A stretch of 64,000 bases of DNA, from positions 45,957,587 through 46,021,586 of the forward strand of contig JAJLRJ010000005.1 in assembly GCA_024195265.1 (NCBI GenBank), written 5' to 3'. Within the stretch, counting starts at the first letter, position 1. The number at the start of each line of letters is the position of its first letter. A model generated the notes under the pieces. The model did no database searches. It was not told the origin of the DNA and saw only the letters and a list, made by a program, of their open reading frames with translations. This DNA is from Dendrophyllia cribrosa (taxonomy: Eukaryota > Cnidaria > Anthozoa > Scleractinia > Dendrophylliidae). This document shows, piece by piece, positions 8,013 through 15,426 of this stretch. Both the position numbers and the translations under genes were made by a program.

Positions 8013-8429
8013 ATTAAACCCTTGAATAATATTGATCTGTTGAATTGGATTGAATATCTGGGGATTCCCAATTTCAAAGGAATATTTGCAAGAGATGAAG
8101 CTATGCCCAAAAAACACAGCCCATGCATCATTAACCTTGATTCGCTGAAAAATGCAGGAACTCATTGGGTTGCTTGCGCTCCGGGGAAAAAATTCACGTG
8201 GTATTTTGATAGTTTCGGCATGGGATTTCCACAAGAATTTAAAAGTTCCAAACCTGTAATTTGGAACAGCAGTCAGTATCAAAACATAAACAGTGTTCTC
8301 TGTGGATATTATTGCCTCTTCTTCCTACATCAATGGTCGCAGGGGAAAGATTTCTATGATATTCTCCAACCTTTCAGTTTGACTGACACAATGCAAAATG
8401 AGAAATTCATAAAAGATTATTTCAATTAA
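8013..8429 (+). CDS. Adenain-like cysteine maturation protease, no in-frame ATG start
   Basis: The frame is open from before 7857 to the stop at 8429, but its only ATG (8103) lies within the domain. The recognisable domain begins near 8013. Catalytic residues match the adenovirus protease order. His is in the THW motif (codon at 8163), and an acidic residue follows in WYFDSFG. A Gln stands seven residues before the Cys of LCGYYC. The enzyme should cleave capsid and core precursors during maturation. The upstream neighbour ends with its own plausible C terminus at 7998, so the likeliest explanation is a lost or non-AUG start near 8013. Slippage at the A10 run (7911-7920) in the upstream gene is a less likely route into this frame. 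Confidence 0.82.
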   Translation: MKPLNNIDLLNWIEYLGIPNFKGIFARDEAMPKKHSPCIINLDSLKNAGTHWVACAPGKKFTWYFDSFGMGFPQEFKSSKPVIWNSSQYQNINSVLCGYYCLFFLHQWSQGKDFYDILQPFSLTDTMQNEKFIKDYFN

Positions 8430-8431
8430 AA

Positions 8432-8584
8432 ATGGAATCATATTGCGTCAAAGAAAAAAGAGTCACTGGTTGCGTTGAACCATCCGGATATATGACTGCA
8501 AAAAATGGGAGAAAAATGTTTTTCTGCCATTGCGCTTCATGCGGAATAAAGAAAACAAGATTTGTAAAGGCTTCGGGAAACTAA
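8432..8584 (+). CDS. Short zinc-ribbon ORF (Cys-rich, about 50 residues), likely the N-terminal module of the next gene
   Basis: A 50-codon ORF starts in TAAAAATG right after the protease stop. It begins MESYCVKEKR and carries a second cysteine cluster, CHCASCG, followed by KKTRFVK, so it looks like a compact zinc-binding ribbon. It resembles a small Cys-rich domain that I recall at the N terminus of Polinton PLA2-type proteins. Here the first cluster keeps one Cys near the start and another ten residues on instead of a clean CxxC. The ORF stops at 8584, while the PLA2 frame (-1 relative to this one) is already open from 8530 onward. It is either a separate small gene or the detached N terminus of the PLA2 protein. 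Confidence 0.55.
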   Translation: MESYCVKEKRVTGCVEPSGYMTAKNGRKMFFCHCASCGIKKTRFVKASGN

Positions 8585-9261
8585 GTCTGCCCTCACAAGG
8601 TGGGGGCTTTTTCGATATAGCCGGCAGTCATTCACTCGGTGAAATTGCCTTAAAAAGCGGCGTGAAAGGATTGACTAATCTTGGTCGCATTGGATTATCC
8701 AAAGCGGTTAAATCAGATTTTGCCAAACAAAAAATTAAAGGTGCGGTGAATAAATATCTTGATCAAGCATTGGACGCATTTACAAGTGACATTTCAAAGA
8801 AATTAGATCCCTTATCCGGTCGCGGGATTGATGCTCATGCTTTGATTGGAAAACTTCCCAGGCCAAAAGGAGGATTCACTCTCCCCGGACATAACTTCAC
8901 AGGTCCATATAACCCTTTGGAAAAACAAGTCAGATTTGACGATACTGGAAAGATTCTTGAAATTTATCAGCAACCAACTGGAAAAACAGATGCAGTTTCT
9001 ATGCAACACGATGTGGATTATTCAATCTGCGCAAAACAAGCGAGCAAAGCGAGCCGAGGCGGAGCCGAGGCAGATCCACGCAAATGTAAAAACAAAGCAG
9101 ACAGAAAGATGGTTGCCGCATTGGATGCTATTCCCTGGAAAGAAAGACAGTGGGGACATGCTTTAGCAAGAAACACAATCAACGCAAAACAAAAACTTGG
9201 TCTCGGCTTCGCCTCGACCCGCTCCGCTGGTTTAGGTGTTTTAAACAGGAAAAGATTTTGA
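8539..9261 (+). CDS. Parvovirus-type phospholipase A2 domain protein
   Basis: From the ATG at 8539 the product is 240 residues. The first 90 are Gly-rich and helical. The PLA2-like core follows: a calcium-loop-like LPGHNFTGPYNPL, a Lys-Asp stretch, then the catalytic HDVDY (His-Asp dyad), a Cys pair and the helix NKADRKMVAALDAI. The Ca loop plus HDxxY matches the parvovirus VP1-unique PLA2, which breaches endosomal membranes at entry, so a similar virion role is inferred. A Ser/Ala/Gly-rich insert encoded by GC-rich repeats sits between the HDVDY helix and the next helix. The gene overlaps the zinc-ribbon ORF in another frame and runs into the integrase frame at its end. Confidence 0.75.
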   Translation: MRNKENKICKGFGKLSLPSQGGGFFDIAGSHSLGEIALKSGVKGLTNLGRIGLSKAVKSDFAKQKIKGAVNKYLDQALDAFTSDISKKLDPLSGRGIDAHALIGKLPRPKGGFTLPGHNFTGPYNPLEKQVRFDDTGKILEIYQQPTGKTDAVSMQHDVDYSICAKQASKASRGGAEADPRKCKNKADRKMVAALDAIPWKERQWGHALARNTINAKQKLGLGFASTRSAGLGVLNRKRF

Positions 9262-10217
9262 GTGAAGGCTGGACTCAAAATCTAGCAAATGAACTTCACC
9301 AGCCAATAAGGAGAAGATTTCCAAAGAGAAGAGTTATTTCATATGGGATTGACAACATTTGGGCAGCTGATCTGGTTGAGATGGGGAAATATTCAAAATG
9401 GAACAAGGGAATAAGATATCTCCTGATGGTGATCGATGTTTTCTCAAAATTCAGTTGGATTCGTCCCCTGAAAGACAAGCGAGGGCAAACAGTTGCCAAT
9501 GCTTTCCAATCAATATTCAACATGAAGGCGCAGCCCCCACGAAAACCGAAGATGCTTTGGACAGACAAAGGAAGTGAATTTTTCAATAGAACTATGCAGA
9601 ATCTCCTGGATAAGAATGGGATAAAATTGTATACCACAGAGAATGAAGAAAAGTCATCTGTGGTTGAACGCTGGAACAAGACGATGAAGGAGAAACTCTT
9701 CCGGATGTTTTCTGCTAACAATAATACAATTTTCTTTGACAAACTGGACAGGTTAGTGGATCAATATAATAAAACTTATCATTCAAGCATTAAGATGTCA
9801 CCCGCAGAGGCGAGCAAACAGAAAAATGAAAGACAGGTTTTTGCTAATCTTTTCGGAGACATGATTTATGCTAAACACAACCCAGCAAAATTCAAAGTCG
9901 GCGACAAAGTTCGAATTTCAAAATACAAACGAAAGATATTCGACAAAGGTTTCACCGCGAACTGGACAGAGGAGATATTTGTCGTCGACGAGGTTTTGAA
10001 CACAAATCCTGTGACATACAGGTTAGTCGATCTGTTGGGAGAAAAAATAACTGGATCATTTTACGAAGCGGAACTCCAAAGGACAAACCAAAGCGTGTTT
10101 CGCATTGAAAAGGTTATTCGCCGCGATCAGAAGAAAAAGAAAGCCTTGGTTAAATGGAAAGGATATCCCGTTGGATTCAATTCTTGGGTTCCACTGAGTG
10201 ATGTGGAAAATCTCTGA
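9150..10217 (+). CDS. Polinton integrase: rve DDE core, SH3-like domain and C-terminal chromodomain
   Basis: The open frame starts at a GTG at 9150 and has no ATG before the catalytic core. Numbering from 9150, the triad is Asp74 (WAADLVEM), Asp139 (WTDKGSEF) and Glu173 (SSVVERWN), with 33 residues between the last two. An SH3-like beta domain spans about 245-310. A chromodomain follows at 312-355 (FRIEKVIRRD, VKWKGY, NSWVP) and could steer insertion to methylated histones. The enzyme inserts the element with a short target duplication. The N-terminal zinc/HTH part usual for the family is missing, and the frame begins inside the PLA2 gene. This suggests an ancestral fusion broken by a frameshift, or loss of the true start. 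Confidence 0.93.
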   Translation: MGTCFSKKHNQRKTKTWSRLRLDPLRWFRCFKQEKILSEGWTQNLANELHQPIRRRFPKRRVISYGIDNIWAADLVEMGKYSKWNKGIRYLLMVIDVFSKFSWIRPLKDKRGQTVANAFQSIFNMKAQPPRKPKMLWTDKGSEFFNRTMQNLLDKNGIKLYTTENEEKSSVVERWNKTMKEKLFRMFSANNNTIFFDKLDRLVDQYNKTYHSSIKMSPAEASKQKNERQVFANLFGDMIYAKHNPAKFKVGDKVRISKYKRKIFDKGFTANWTEEIFVVDEVLNTNPVTYRLVDLLGEKITGSFYEAELQRTNQSVFRIEKVIRRDQKKKKALVKWKGYPVGFNSWVPLSDVENL

Positions 10218-10568
10218 GACAGAATATAAATGTTGAACATTCATATTCAGGATTTGATAACACGCAGGCTGGATTTCCCAGAGGAGACAACTTTGTTTTT
10301 GGAGATTATTTTTGAGAATCTTGTGTTCCTCTTGGAGGTTGACAAATGATTCAAAGAGGAGTTCTACTGTATCTTCCTCTTCTTCATTTTGCTCTGCTTC
10401 TTCCATCTCTGAATCAGAAACAATAAATTCCTCATCAGATGTTGTGGGGGTTTCATTTTCACTCATTGCTCCGCTCCTTTCTTCCTCCTCTGAGCAAGTG
10501 GAACAATTTTCATGATCACTCATTGTTTCACTGCTTCGCTGCTTCGCTAGCTTCCATTTTCTTTCCAA
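10056..10568 (-). CDS. Acidic protein of unknown function, convergent with the integrase
   Basis: The product has up to 170 residues from the ATG at 10568 (GAAAATG context), or 155 from an in-frame ATG at 10523. The first half is strongly acidic (EEEERSG, DSEMEEAEQNEEEE). A short coiled-coil-like stretch (FVNLQEEHKILKNNLQKQ) and a Cys-containing hydrophobic segment follow. The last 50 or so codons run antisense through the integrase chromodomain, so that end may be incidental. The start overlaps the end of the upstream minus-strand gene by 22 bp, typical of compact viral layouts. I recognise no family; a regulatory or virion acidic protein is possible. Confidence 0.45.
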   Translation of the reverse strand: MERKWKLAKQRSSETMSDHENCSTCSEEEERSGAMSENETPTTSDEEFIVSDSEMEEAEQNEEEEDTVELLFESFVNLQEEHKILKNNLQKQSCLLWEIQPACYQILNMNVQHLYSVSEIFHITQWNPRIESNGISFPFNQGFLFLLIAANNLFNAKHALVCPLEFRFVK

Positions 10569-11119
10569 TTATTTTTTTTAAAGATTGTTTGGATTATTTT
10601 TTCCTGTTCTGCCCTTTTTGATGGAAGAATAAGCAGTTTAAAATCATCTTCATTTGGATTGAAACCATTCTTTTTCAACAGGGAGAAAAGAACTTGGTTG
10701 AAATTAAGAAACTTTTTTCGCTTGAGATGAAGATCATCATATGTCAGTGAAAAATATTTAAAATCATCAATGAGGAACTTTTCCAGATATTCATAGTCAT
10801 TTCCATCGTGATTTGTTATGTGATTGAAAATTTCATTTTCGTTGCCATTGACTTTTTTCCATTTGGAAGCTTTGACAAACTCCCTGACTTTTTTTCTTGT
10901 GATTTCATGGAGGGGAATTTGGGAGAGAATTTCTTTTTGATAAAACTCGAGATCTTTGAGTGGAATTTGATTTTTCCCCTGATTTTTACGGATGACATCT
11001 TTAAAATGTTCCAGTCTGAGATTTTTGTGAGAATGCCATATTGTTGTATATGTTTCTTGAATGATTTCAGGAGTGTCATCTATTTCCTCATCTTCATCTT
11101 CATCTTCGGAATCAAACAT
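10547..11119 (-). CDS. Acidic-N-terminus protein with a VLTF3-like C-terminal segment
   Basis: I start at the ATG at 11119 (GAAAATG); an upstream GTG frame is less likely. The product is 190 residues, opening with an acidic tract (DSEDEDEDEEIDD). The middle is Lys-rich and helical. The C-terminal 50 residues run 'FLNFNQVLFSLLKKNGF ... DFKLLILPSKRAEQEKIIQTIFKKNNW'. That spacing of an aromatic-Asn strand, leucine helix, 'LL' block and final 'I..I....W' resembles the C-terminal part of poxvirus late transcription factor 3-like proteins of large DNA viruses and some Polintons. No Cys-based zinc ribbon is present, so the match is partial. It would fit the TAAAATG start motifs as a late-gene activator; this is inference. 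Confidence 0.45.
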   Translation of the reverse strand: MFDSEDEDEDEEIDDTPEIIQETYTTIWHSHKNLRLEHFKDVIRKNQGKNQIPLKDLEFYQKEILSQIPLHEITRKKVREFVKASKWKKVNGNENEIFNHITNHDGNDYEYLEKFLIDDFKYFSLTYDDLHLKRKKFLNFNQVLFSLLKKNGFNPNEDDFKLLILPSKRAEQEKIIQTIFKKNNWKENGS

Positions 11120-11535
11120 TTTCTTTTCCGGAGAAACTTTTTTCACAGATGGAACTTTGCAGTAGTTGAAAAATGCAGTTTTTTTTCATTTTGTGGAAGA
11201 TTTTCCACACTGGAATTGACCTTGGAATTTGGGAACTTGGTAAAAATCTTGTGTTAAATTTTAGCGGAAGTAGTAGGGTAAAAACGCACCTGGGCCACTT
11301 CCAATTAACCCCAAATTTCACAGAAAAATTACAAAAATCATTCCCCCCAAATTCAACAAATTAGGAAGTTGCTGGAACTGAACAGAAAAGGTTAAGTTAT
11401 GTTAAATGAAACACTGGATGGAATTGATTAGAATTGCTGATTTTTAGCGAATGATTGAGGAAAGAAAAATGTGCCAAATTGTGTGAAATTTGGGGTTAAT
11501 TAGAAGTGGCCCAGGTGCGTTTTTACCCTACTACT
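11120..11535. repeat. Right terminal region of the Polinton with a 54-bp inverted repeat
   Basis: Arms at 11269-11322 and 11482-11535 are inverted copies with one mismatch, separated by 159 bp. The outer arm reads AGTAGTAGGGTAAAAACG when viewed inward from 11535, beginning with AG as Polinton termini usually do. Flanks outside the two arms (AGCGGA and ATTATA) do not match, so this is not simply a 267-bp MITE with its own target duplication. I take 11535 as the element end. The internal inverted arm could let the terminus fold back. Confidence 0.6.
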
Positions 11536-12165
11536 ATTATATTCTAATAAGCTGTGTACAATAAAACAATAGACGTGTGATCGAAAACCCCAAACAAATG
11601 ACTTTAATTCTCGTACATTCAGTACAGTTAATAGTACAGTTTACAGTATTTGCATTTACGGTCACTAGTATGCGTTTACAGTACCTATTCTTTAATTTAC
11701 TTTCACTTTTTAAATTGCATTTTACCAGCAATCCCGCTGGCAACACTTTTGGCGATAAACGATTACATTTATTTCACAGACTGAGGAAAACAAAAACATA
11801 TGTTGTGGTTTAGTTTAATCTTATGGTTCAGTTTTCGTTTTGCTTTGCTCGAGTTTGAATATAAAACGCTAGACTAAAATCACAAATTAAATAAAATAGG
11901 CTGGAATTTTAAGCCCCAACATGTTTATTATCCTTTGTTTCATTTTTTTACAGGCTGTTACTGAAATGCTTGAATTGTTACCTCTTGGTTTGAATTTGCA
12001 TACACTTAGCTTCTGTGAGATTTTAATTAATTTTATAATTAATTTTATAACAAATAAAAAATCAGCCATCTCAGTTCCCGTTGTTTTATTCTGCACAGCT
12101 CATTAGAATATAACGCGGCTCATTAGGCTAGCATATAAAACACGGGTTATACAAATTCACTCTAG
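11536..12165. other. Non-coding A+T-rich sequence, no feature seen
   Basis: Beyond the Polinton end there are only short ORFs without recognisable domains. I see no repeat structure beyond short AT-rich palindromes such as the ATTTTATAATTAATTTTAT stretch near 12025. Confidence 0.5.
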
Positions 12166-12175
12166 TTGCTGATAT

Positions 12176-12320
12176 GCACTTGACGTCACGGCAGACATGT
12201 TGGTGGTCAAGAACAAAAGCGTTTCTCTCCGCTGGGAACTTAACTTTATTTTTATGCAAATTCTGCGAAAAAAATTGAATTGTATTGACCACCAACATGG
12301 CCGCCTTGTCACGTGGTTGC
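12176..12320. repeat. Palindromic MITE of the CACCAACATGGCCGC family
   Basis: Left arm (GTCACGGCAGACATGTTGGTGG) and right arm (CCACCAACATGGCCGCCTTG) are inverted copies around an 80-bp AT-rich spacer. A related palindrome occurs at 41240-41391 inside a larger transposon. Confidence 0.6.
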
Positions 12321-12796
12321 AAACCAAGAATAACTTGACAAACGAAATTTATCTCACGAAAGTGAACTAAAATACGAAAATACCCGCCTCATGCCAAGAA
12401 AAACCTCTAAAAATTACAAGGAATTTGCTTACAATGTTTATTCTAAACAGACTAAACTTACAAATTTTGTATTGATATATGACAAATAGAGGTATTTTGC
12501 ATATTAATTCATATAATTACAGATTTACGGATGGCAAAATCTATACCGTACCTCGTCTCCCCACTTCAAGCAGTCGTTTTCGCGATCTTTTAGCTTGTTG
12601 TAGATGTGAAAAAACTGCAGTATGCCGTGTTTTCGAACGTGATCTGCGTATTGCTTCGTTTCTGACCAAGATAAAGGCGTTCCAAGCGAAAGAAGCCCCA
12701 TATCCGATACTTGCCCGCTATAAAATTACAAAACAAGAGAGCGAAACAGCGTTAGGTACAACTGATCGGTAAAGTGAAGTCTGCAATGTCTCAATA
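12321..12796. other. Non-coding stretch, no supportable gene
   Basis: A 97-codon plus-strand ORF at 12479-12772 has no recognisable domain and no splice or codon signal that I can judge. I leave it uncalled. Confidence 0.45.
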
Positions 12797-13378
12797 TCAG
12801 AATATCCGGCCACTTATTCACATATCCCTGAACGTTTTCTAGAACGAGCATTTGAAAACAAAAGAAAATATTTATGTTCAATGACATGCAAATAAGTGGC
12901 CGGGTATTCTGAAGTTAAGCCTGCGTAAAATGTATTCTATTCTCTATTATCGAATTGCCCAAAATACAATTTGTTGTCTTTGTTTGCCCCCCAAATTTTG
13001 CATAAATGCTCTTGGGAGGACTGCATATTCCCAAGAACATTTCAAAACAATAGTTTATGTAAAATTTGGGGGGCAAACAAAGTGTATTATGTAATATATC
13101 AAACATTCGACACAGTGTTTCATCAGATTTGCAAACACCGCGAAGTGGGTTGAAAAACGAGGCGCAGCCGAGTTTTTTTAACCCACTTCAAGGTGTTTGG
13201 AAATCTGATGAAATACTGTGTCGAATGTTTGATATTACTTCTCAAACAAAATGATTTAGAAGGAGAAATTAAGGATGCAAAAATGAGGATTCCAAACACT
13301 CATTAAACATTAATTTCCTTTGTGTTTTCTTCATGAATTATTAATGAGTTTGAGAAGGGCAATTCGAAAATAGAGAAT
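12797..13378. repeat. Cluster of nested palindromic MITEs
   Basis: Four inverted-repeat structures lie here. The first is 12797-12913 (arms AATATCCGGCCACTTATT and its inverse). The second is an outer pair at 12938-12960 and 13356-13378 (GAATTGCCC/GGGCAATTC). The third is about 12978-13081 (CTTTGTTTGCCCCCCAAATT and inverse). The fourth is a hairpin at about 13096-13236 whose arms include AACATTCGACACAGT. That hairpin with its flank to about 13353 is the same family, reversed, as the insertion at about 53278-53565. Confidence 0.65.
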
Positions 13379-13784
13379 AAACTGCGGCATCTGTTTGCTG
13401 CGTCCGGAGAAGGACACGCTCCCAAATCACGCATTGGGTATCCTGTGCCTGTTCCGAGTCTCGTTCCCAGGGTCTTTCTTCTTCTTTCCTACTTTATCGG
13501 TTTCTGTCGTGATGGTGTCTCGCAAAGTCTTTTGCGTAGTCAGATCAGCCCTGCAGTTTATTGTATGTTTGTTTATTTTTTGGCTGGCTAGGTCTTCCGC
13601 AGATCCTACGTATACCGTTAGCAGCATTATCGTTTGCGGTCCTTTGCAGATTTCACGTTTATCTCTCTTCTTACCGCCCCCAAGAGCGAGAGAAGAGAGA
13701 GAGAAGGGCGGGAAGAAGAGAGATCCTGGGAACGAGGTTGAGTGTGCGATGGGCTTGGGGCGGGATGTTTTACATAAACCCGGG
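13379..13784. other. Non-coding, more G+C-rich stretch, no gene seen
   Basis: Overlapping ORFs of 66 to 132 codons exist on both strands, but none has a recognisable domain. A purine-rich GAGAGAAGAGAGAGAAG tract lies near 13686. Confidence 0.4.
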
Positions 13785-14535
13785 GGTATCTAATCGAACA
13801 AAATCGAACAAAAAAAGCAATCGCATATCAAACACCAATCGAACGATAGGTGTTCCATTGCCAAATTCGAAATTAAATCGAACACAATCGAACCGAATCC
13901 CGTTCCATTTTGTTCGGACTGCATCTCTTGAAGCCTGAAACTAAGTAGAACACGCGCACGTGCAGGCGCGCGCAGAAGTAATCATAACCAACCTTTATTA
14001 AATGGAATAAAGAGGAAAACCCAATAAGTATCAAGGTTATACGTATTTTGTAGAAGCAATGAGAGAACAAAACGACAGTTAAATAAAAAATGCAGATGTC
14101 ATGTGCATACACATGTAATATATTGCGTCGTGCAAAATATACAGTAGTTCGATGAGTTTATTTTAGGCATTTTTCATAGCTTTGCTTTTATCAATGTTTA
14201 TATTCAATTCAAACAAACAGCTCGGTAAAAAGTAAAATAAAAATAAATAACTATCCTTTATTTACCCTCGGCAGTGGTTATAGCACAAGTGTTAGTGGGA
14301 CCGAGCATTCAAATTGATAACATTTTAAAAATCCCAACTGGCAGGAGGCAAACCGGTTGGCTATTTTGTAAGCGTGGCCGAGGAGTTGAACTCGGGTCTA
14401 CCGGTTGCGACCGTTCGATTGTGTTCAATTCACCAAAAAATTTTTGTGAGTTCGATTATGTTCGATTACCGAACATAAACGAACGATTGGTGTTCGATTT
14501 TGTTCGATTGCCGAACGTTCGATTAGACATCCTGG
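13785..14535. repeat. ATCGAAC-array MITE with inverted ends, interrupted by a SINE
   Basis: Both ends hold repeated ATCGAACA or TGTTCGAT words in opposite orientation (13785-13900 and 14415-14530). Relatives occur at about 36960-37135 and, reversed, at about 56922-57230. The short hydrophobic minus-strand ORF inside (13873-14112) recurs as a fragment at 56906 on the plus strand; I treat it as repeat sequence rather than a gene. Confidence 0.6.
14240..14405 (-). mobile_element. SINE, 3' part, reverse orientation
   Basis: Read on the minus strand, this matches the tRNA-Ser-derived SINE at 60812-63240: GTAGACCCGAGTTCAACTCC, then a GCCAACCGGTTTGCC block, a TGCTCGGTCCCACTA block and an AAATAAAGGATA tail. 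The tRNA-like head is missing. Confidence 0.7.
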
Positions 14536-14587
14536 ACAAAAAGCTTCATTGTTATTTCTGCTATTTCTGCGTTGACATCAAAACTAC

Positions 14588-14776
14588 TGTGTCTACCGTG
14601 TCTACTGTGTCTACCGTGTCTACTGTGTCTACCGTGTCTACTGTGTCTACCGTGTCTACTGTGTCTACCGTGTCTACTGTGTCTACCGTGTCTACCGTGT
14701 CTACTGTGTCTACCGTGTCTACCGTGTCTACTGTGTCTACCGTGTCTACTGTGTCTAACGTGTCTACTGTGTCTCG
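14588..14776. repeat. 9-bp minisatellite, unit TCTACYGTG
   Basis: About 20 tandem copies alternate between TCTACTGTG and TCTACCGTG, making an 18-bp higher-order pattern in places. It gives repetitive open frames on both strands that are not genes. Confidence 0.95.
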
Positions 14777-15426
14777 CTAAAACCGTGGATAAAACAATTA
14801 AAGTGGTACTACGACGAAAATTTGTTATTTTGTTTTCCACTTTTTTCACCAGTAAACTATCAAATAGACTCAAAATAATAGGAATCGCGATAAATTAGTT
14901 CGGTATACGCATAACCGCACTGAAAATTTCTGAATGAAAACTCCGTGAAAACCGTCCGCTATTACTCAGTTCTCAAATGAAAGCCCGCGACTTTTCGGTG
15001 AAGCAGTGTTACTTCTGATCACGTGATGTGACGTAAAAGACCCAACCATTTATTTGCATTTGGCGTGATTTGGCAGAGAAATAGAGCGGAATTTGAGAGG
15101 CAACAATTCGGAAAAGAACTTCGCGAATCGAATAGGAAAATTAGCTGCATTTGTCACGTTTGTTTTGCTGCGTTGAGTCTTCTACGTCTCGACTCGCCCC
15201 AACTCCCCGAAATTTGTGTCCCGGCCATTTTTTGAATCGAGTAATGTCGGCAAGACGATTTCGAAAATTACATTTCAAATAAACACACTTCCAGAGCGAA
15301 TTTCGACCCAAAATTTGGCACGGAAAGTAATACTTACTTATATTTTTACAATATCTAAACAGAAATGAATTCACAAATTTGATCATAGTAGCACTTTAAG
15401 GTGATTCCTCAGAAATGAAAGTTAAT
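14777..15426. other. Non-coding stretch, no feature seen
   Basis: Only short unrecognised ORFs occur here, for example minus 15141-15386. No clear inverted repeat or RNA gene was seen. Confidence 0.4.

Larger units (their letters stand above)
1..11535. mobile_element. Polinton/Maverick (adintovirus-like) element, left end outside the window
   Basis: The block encodes a retroviral-type integrase with a chromodomain, an A32-like packaging ATPase, an adenain-like cysteine protease, and major and minor jelly-roll capsid proteins. Together these are the diagnostic set for Polintons, which are self-synthesising, virus-like DNA transposons. Genes are tightly packed, often one base apart, and intronless, unlike the intron-rich host genes further right. 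The protein-primed DNA polymerase B expected for the family is not in the window and probably lies left of base 1. The right terminus is taken as 11535, the outer edge of a 54-bp inverted repeat. The left terminus and the target-site duplication cannot be checked here. Breaks in the protease, zinc-ribbon/PLA2 and integrase genes suggest partial decay. Confidence 0.93.

Noticed and set aside
7536..8282. 248-codon minus-strand ORF across the pVI-like and protease genes
   Set aside because: It is antisense to two well-supported genes, and its repeats mirror the GRPK tandem repeat.
11269..11535. Independent 267-bp MITE
   Set aside because: Flanking sequences do not match for any 2-9 bp duplication, so I favour a Polinton terminal structure.
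12479..12772. 97-codon ORF as a host gene
   Set aside because: No domain, no splice context and surroundings full of MITEs; it is probably chance.
14274..14898. ORFs rich in STVSTV, RHSRHG or LLCLPC repeats
   Set aside because: They are translations of the 9-bp TCTACYGTG minisatellite on both strands.
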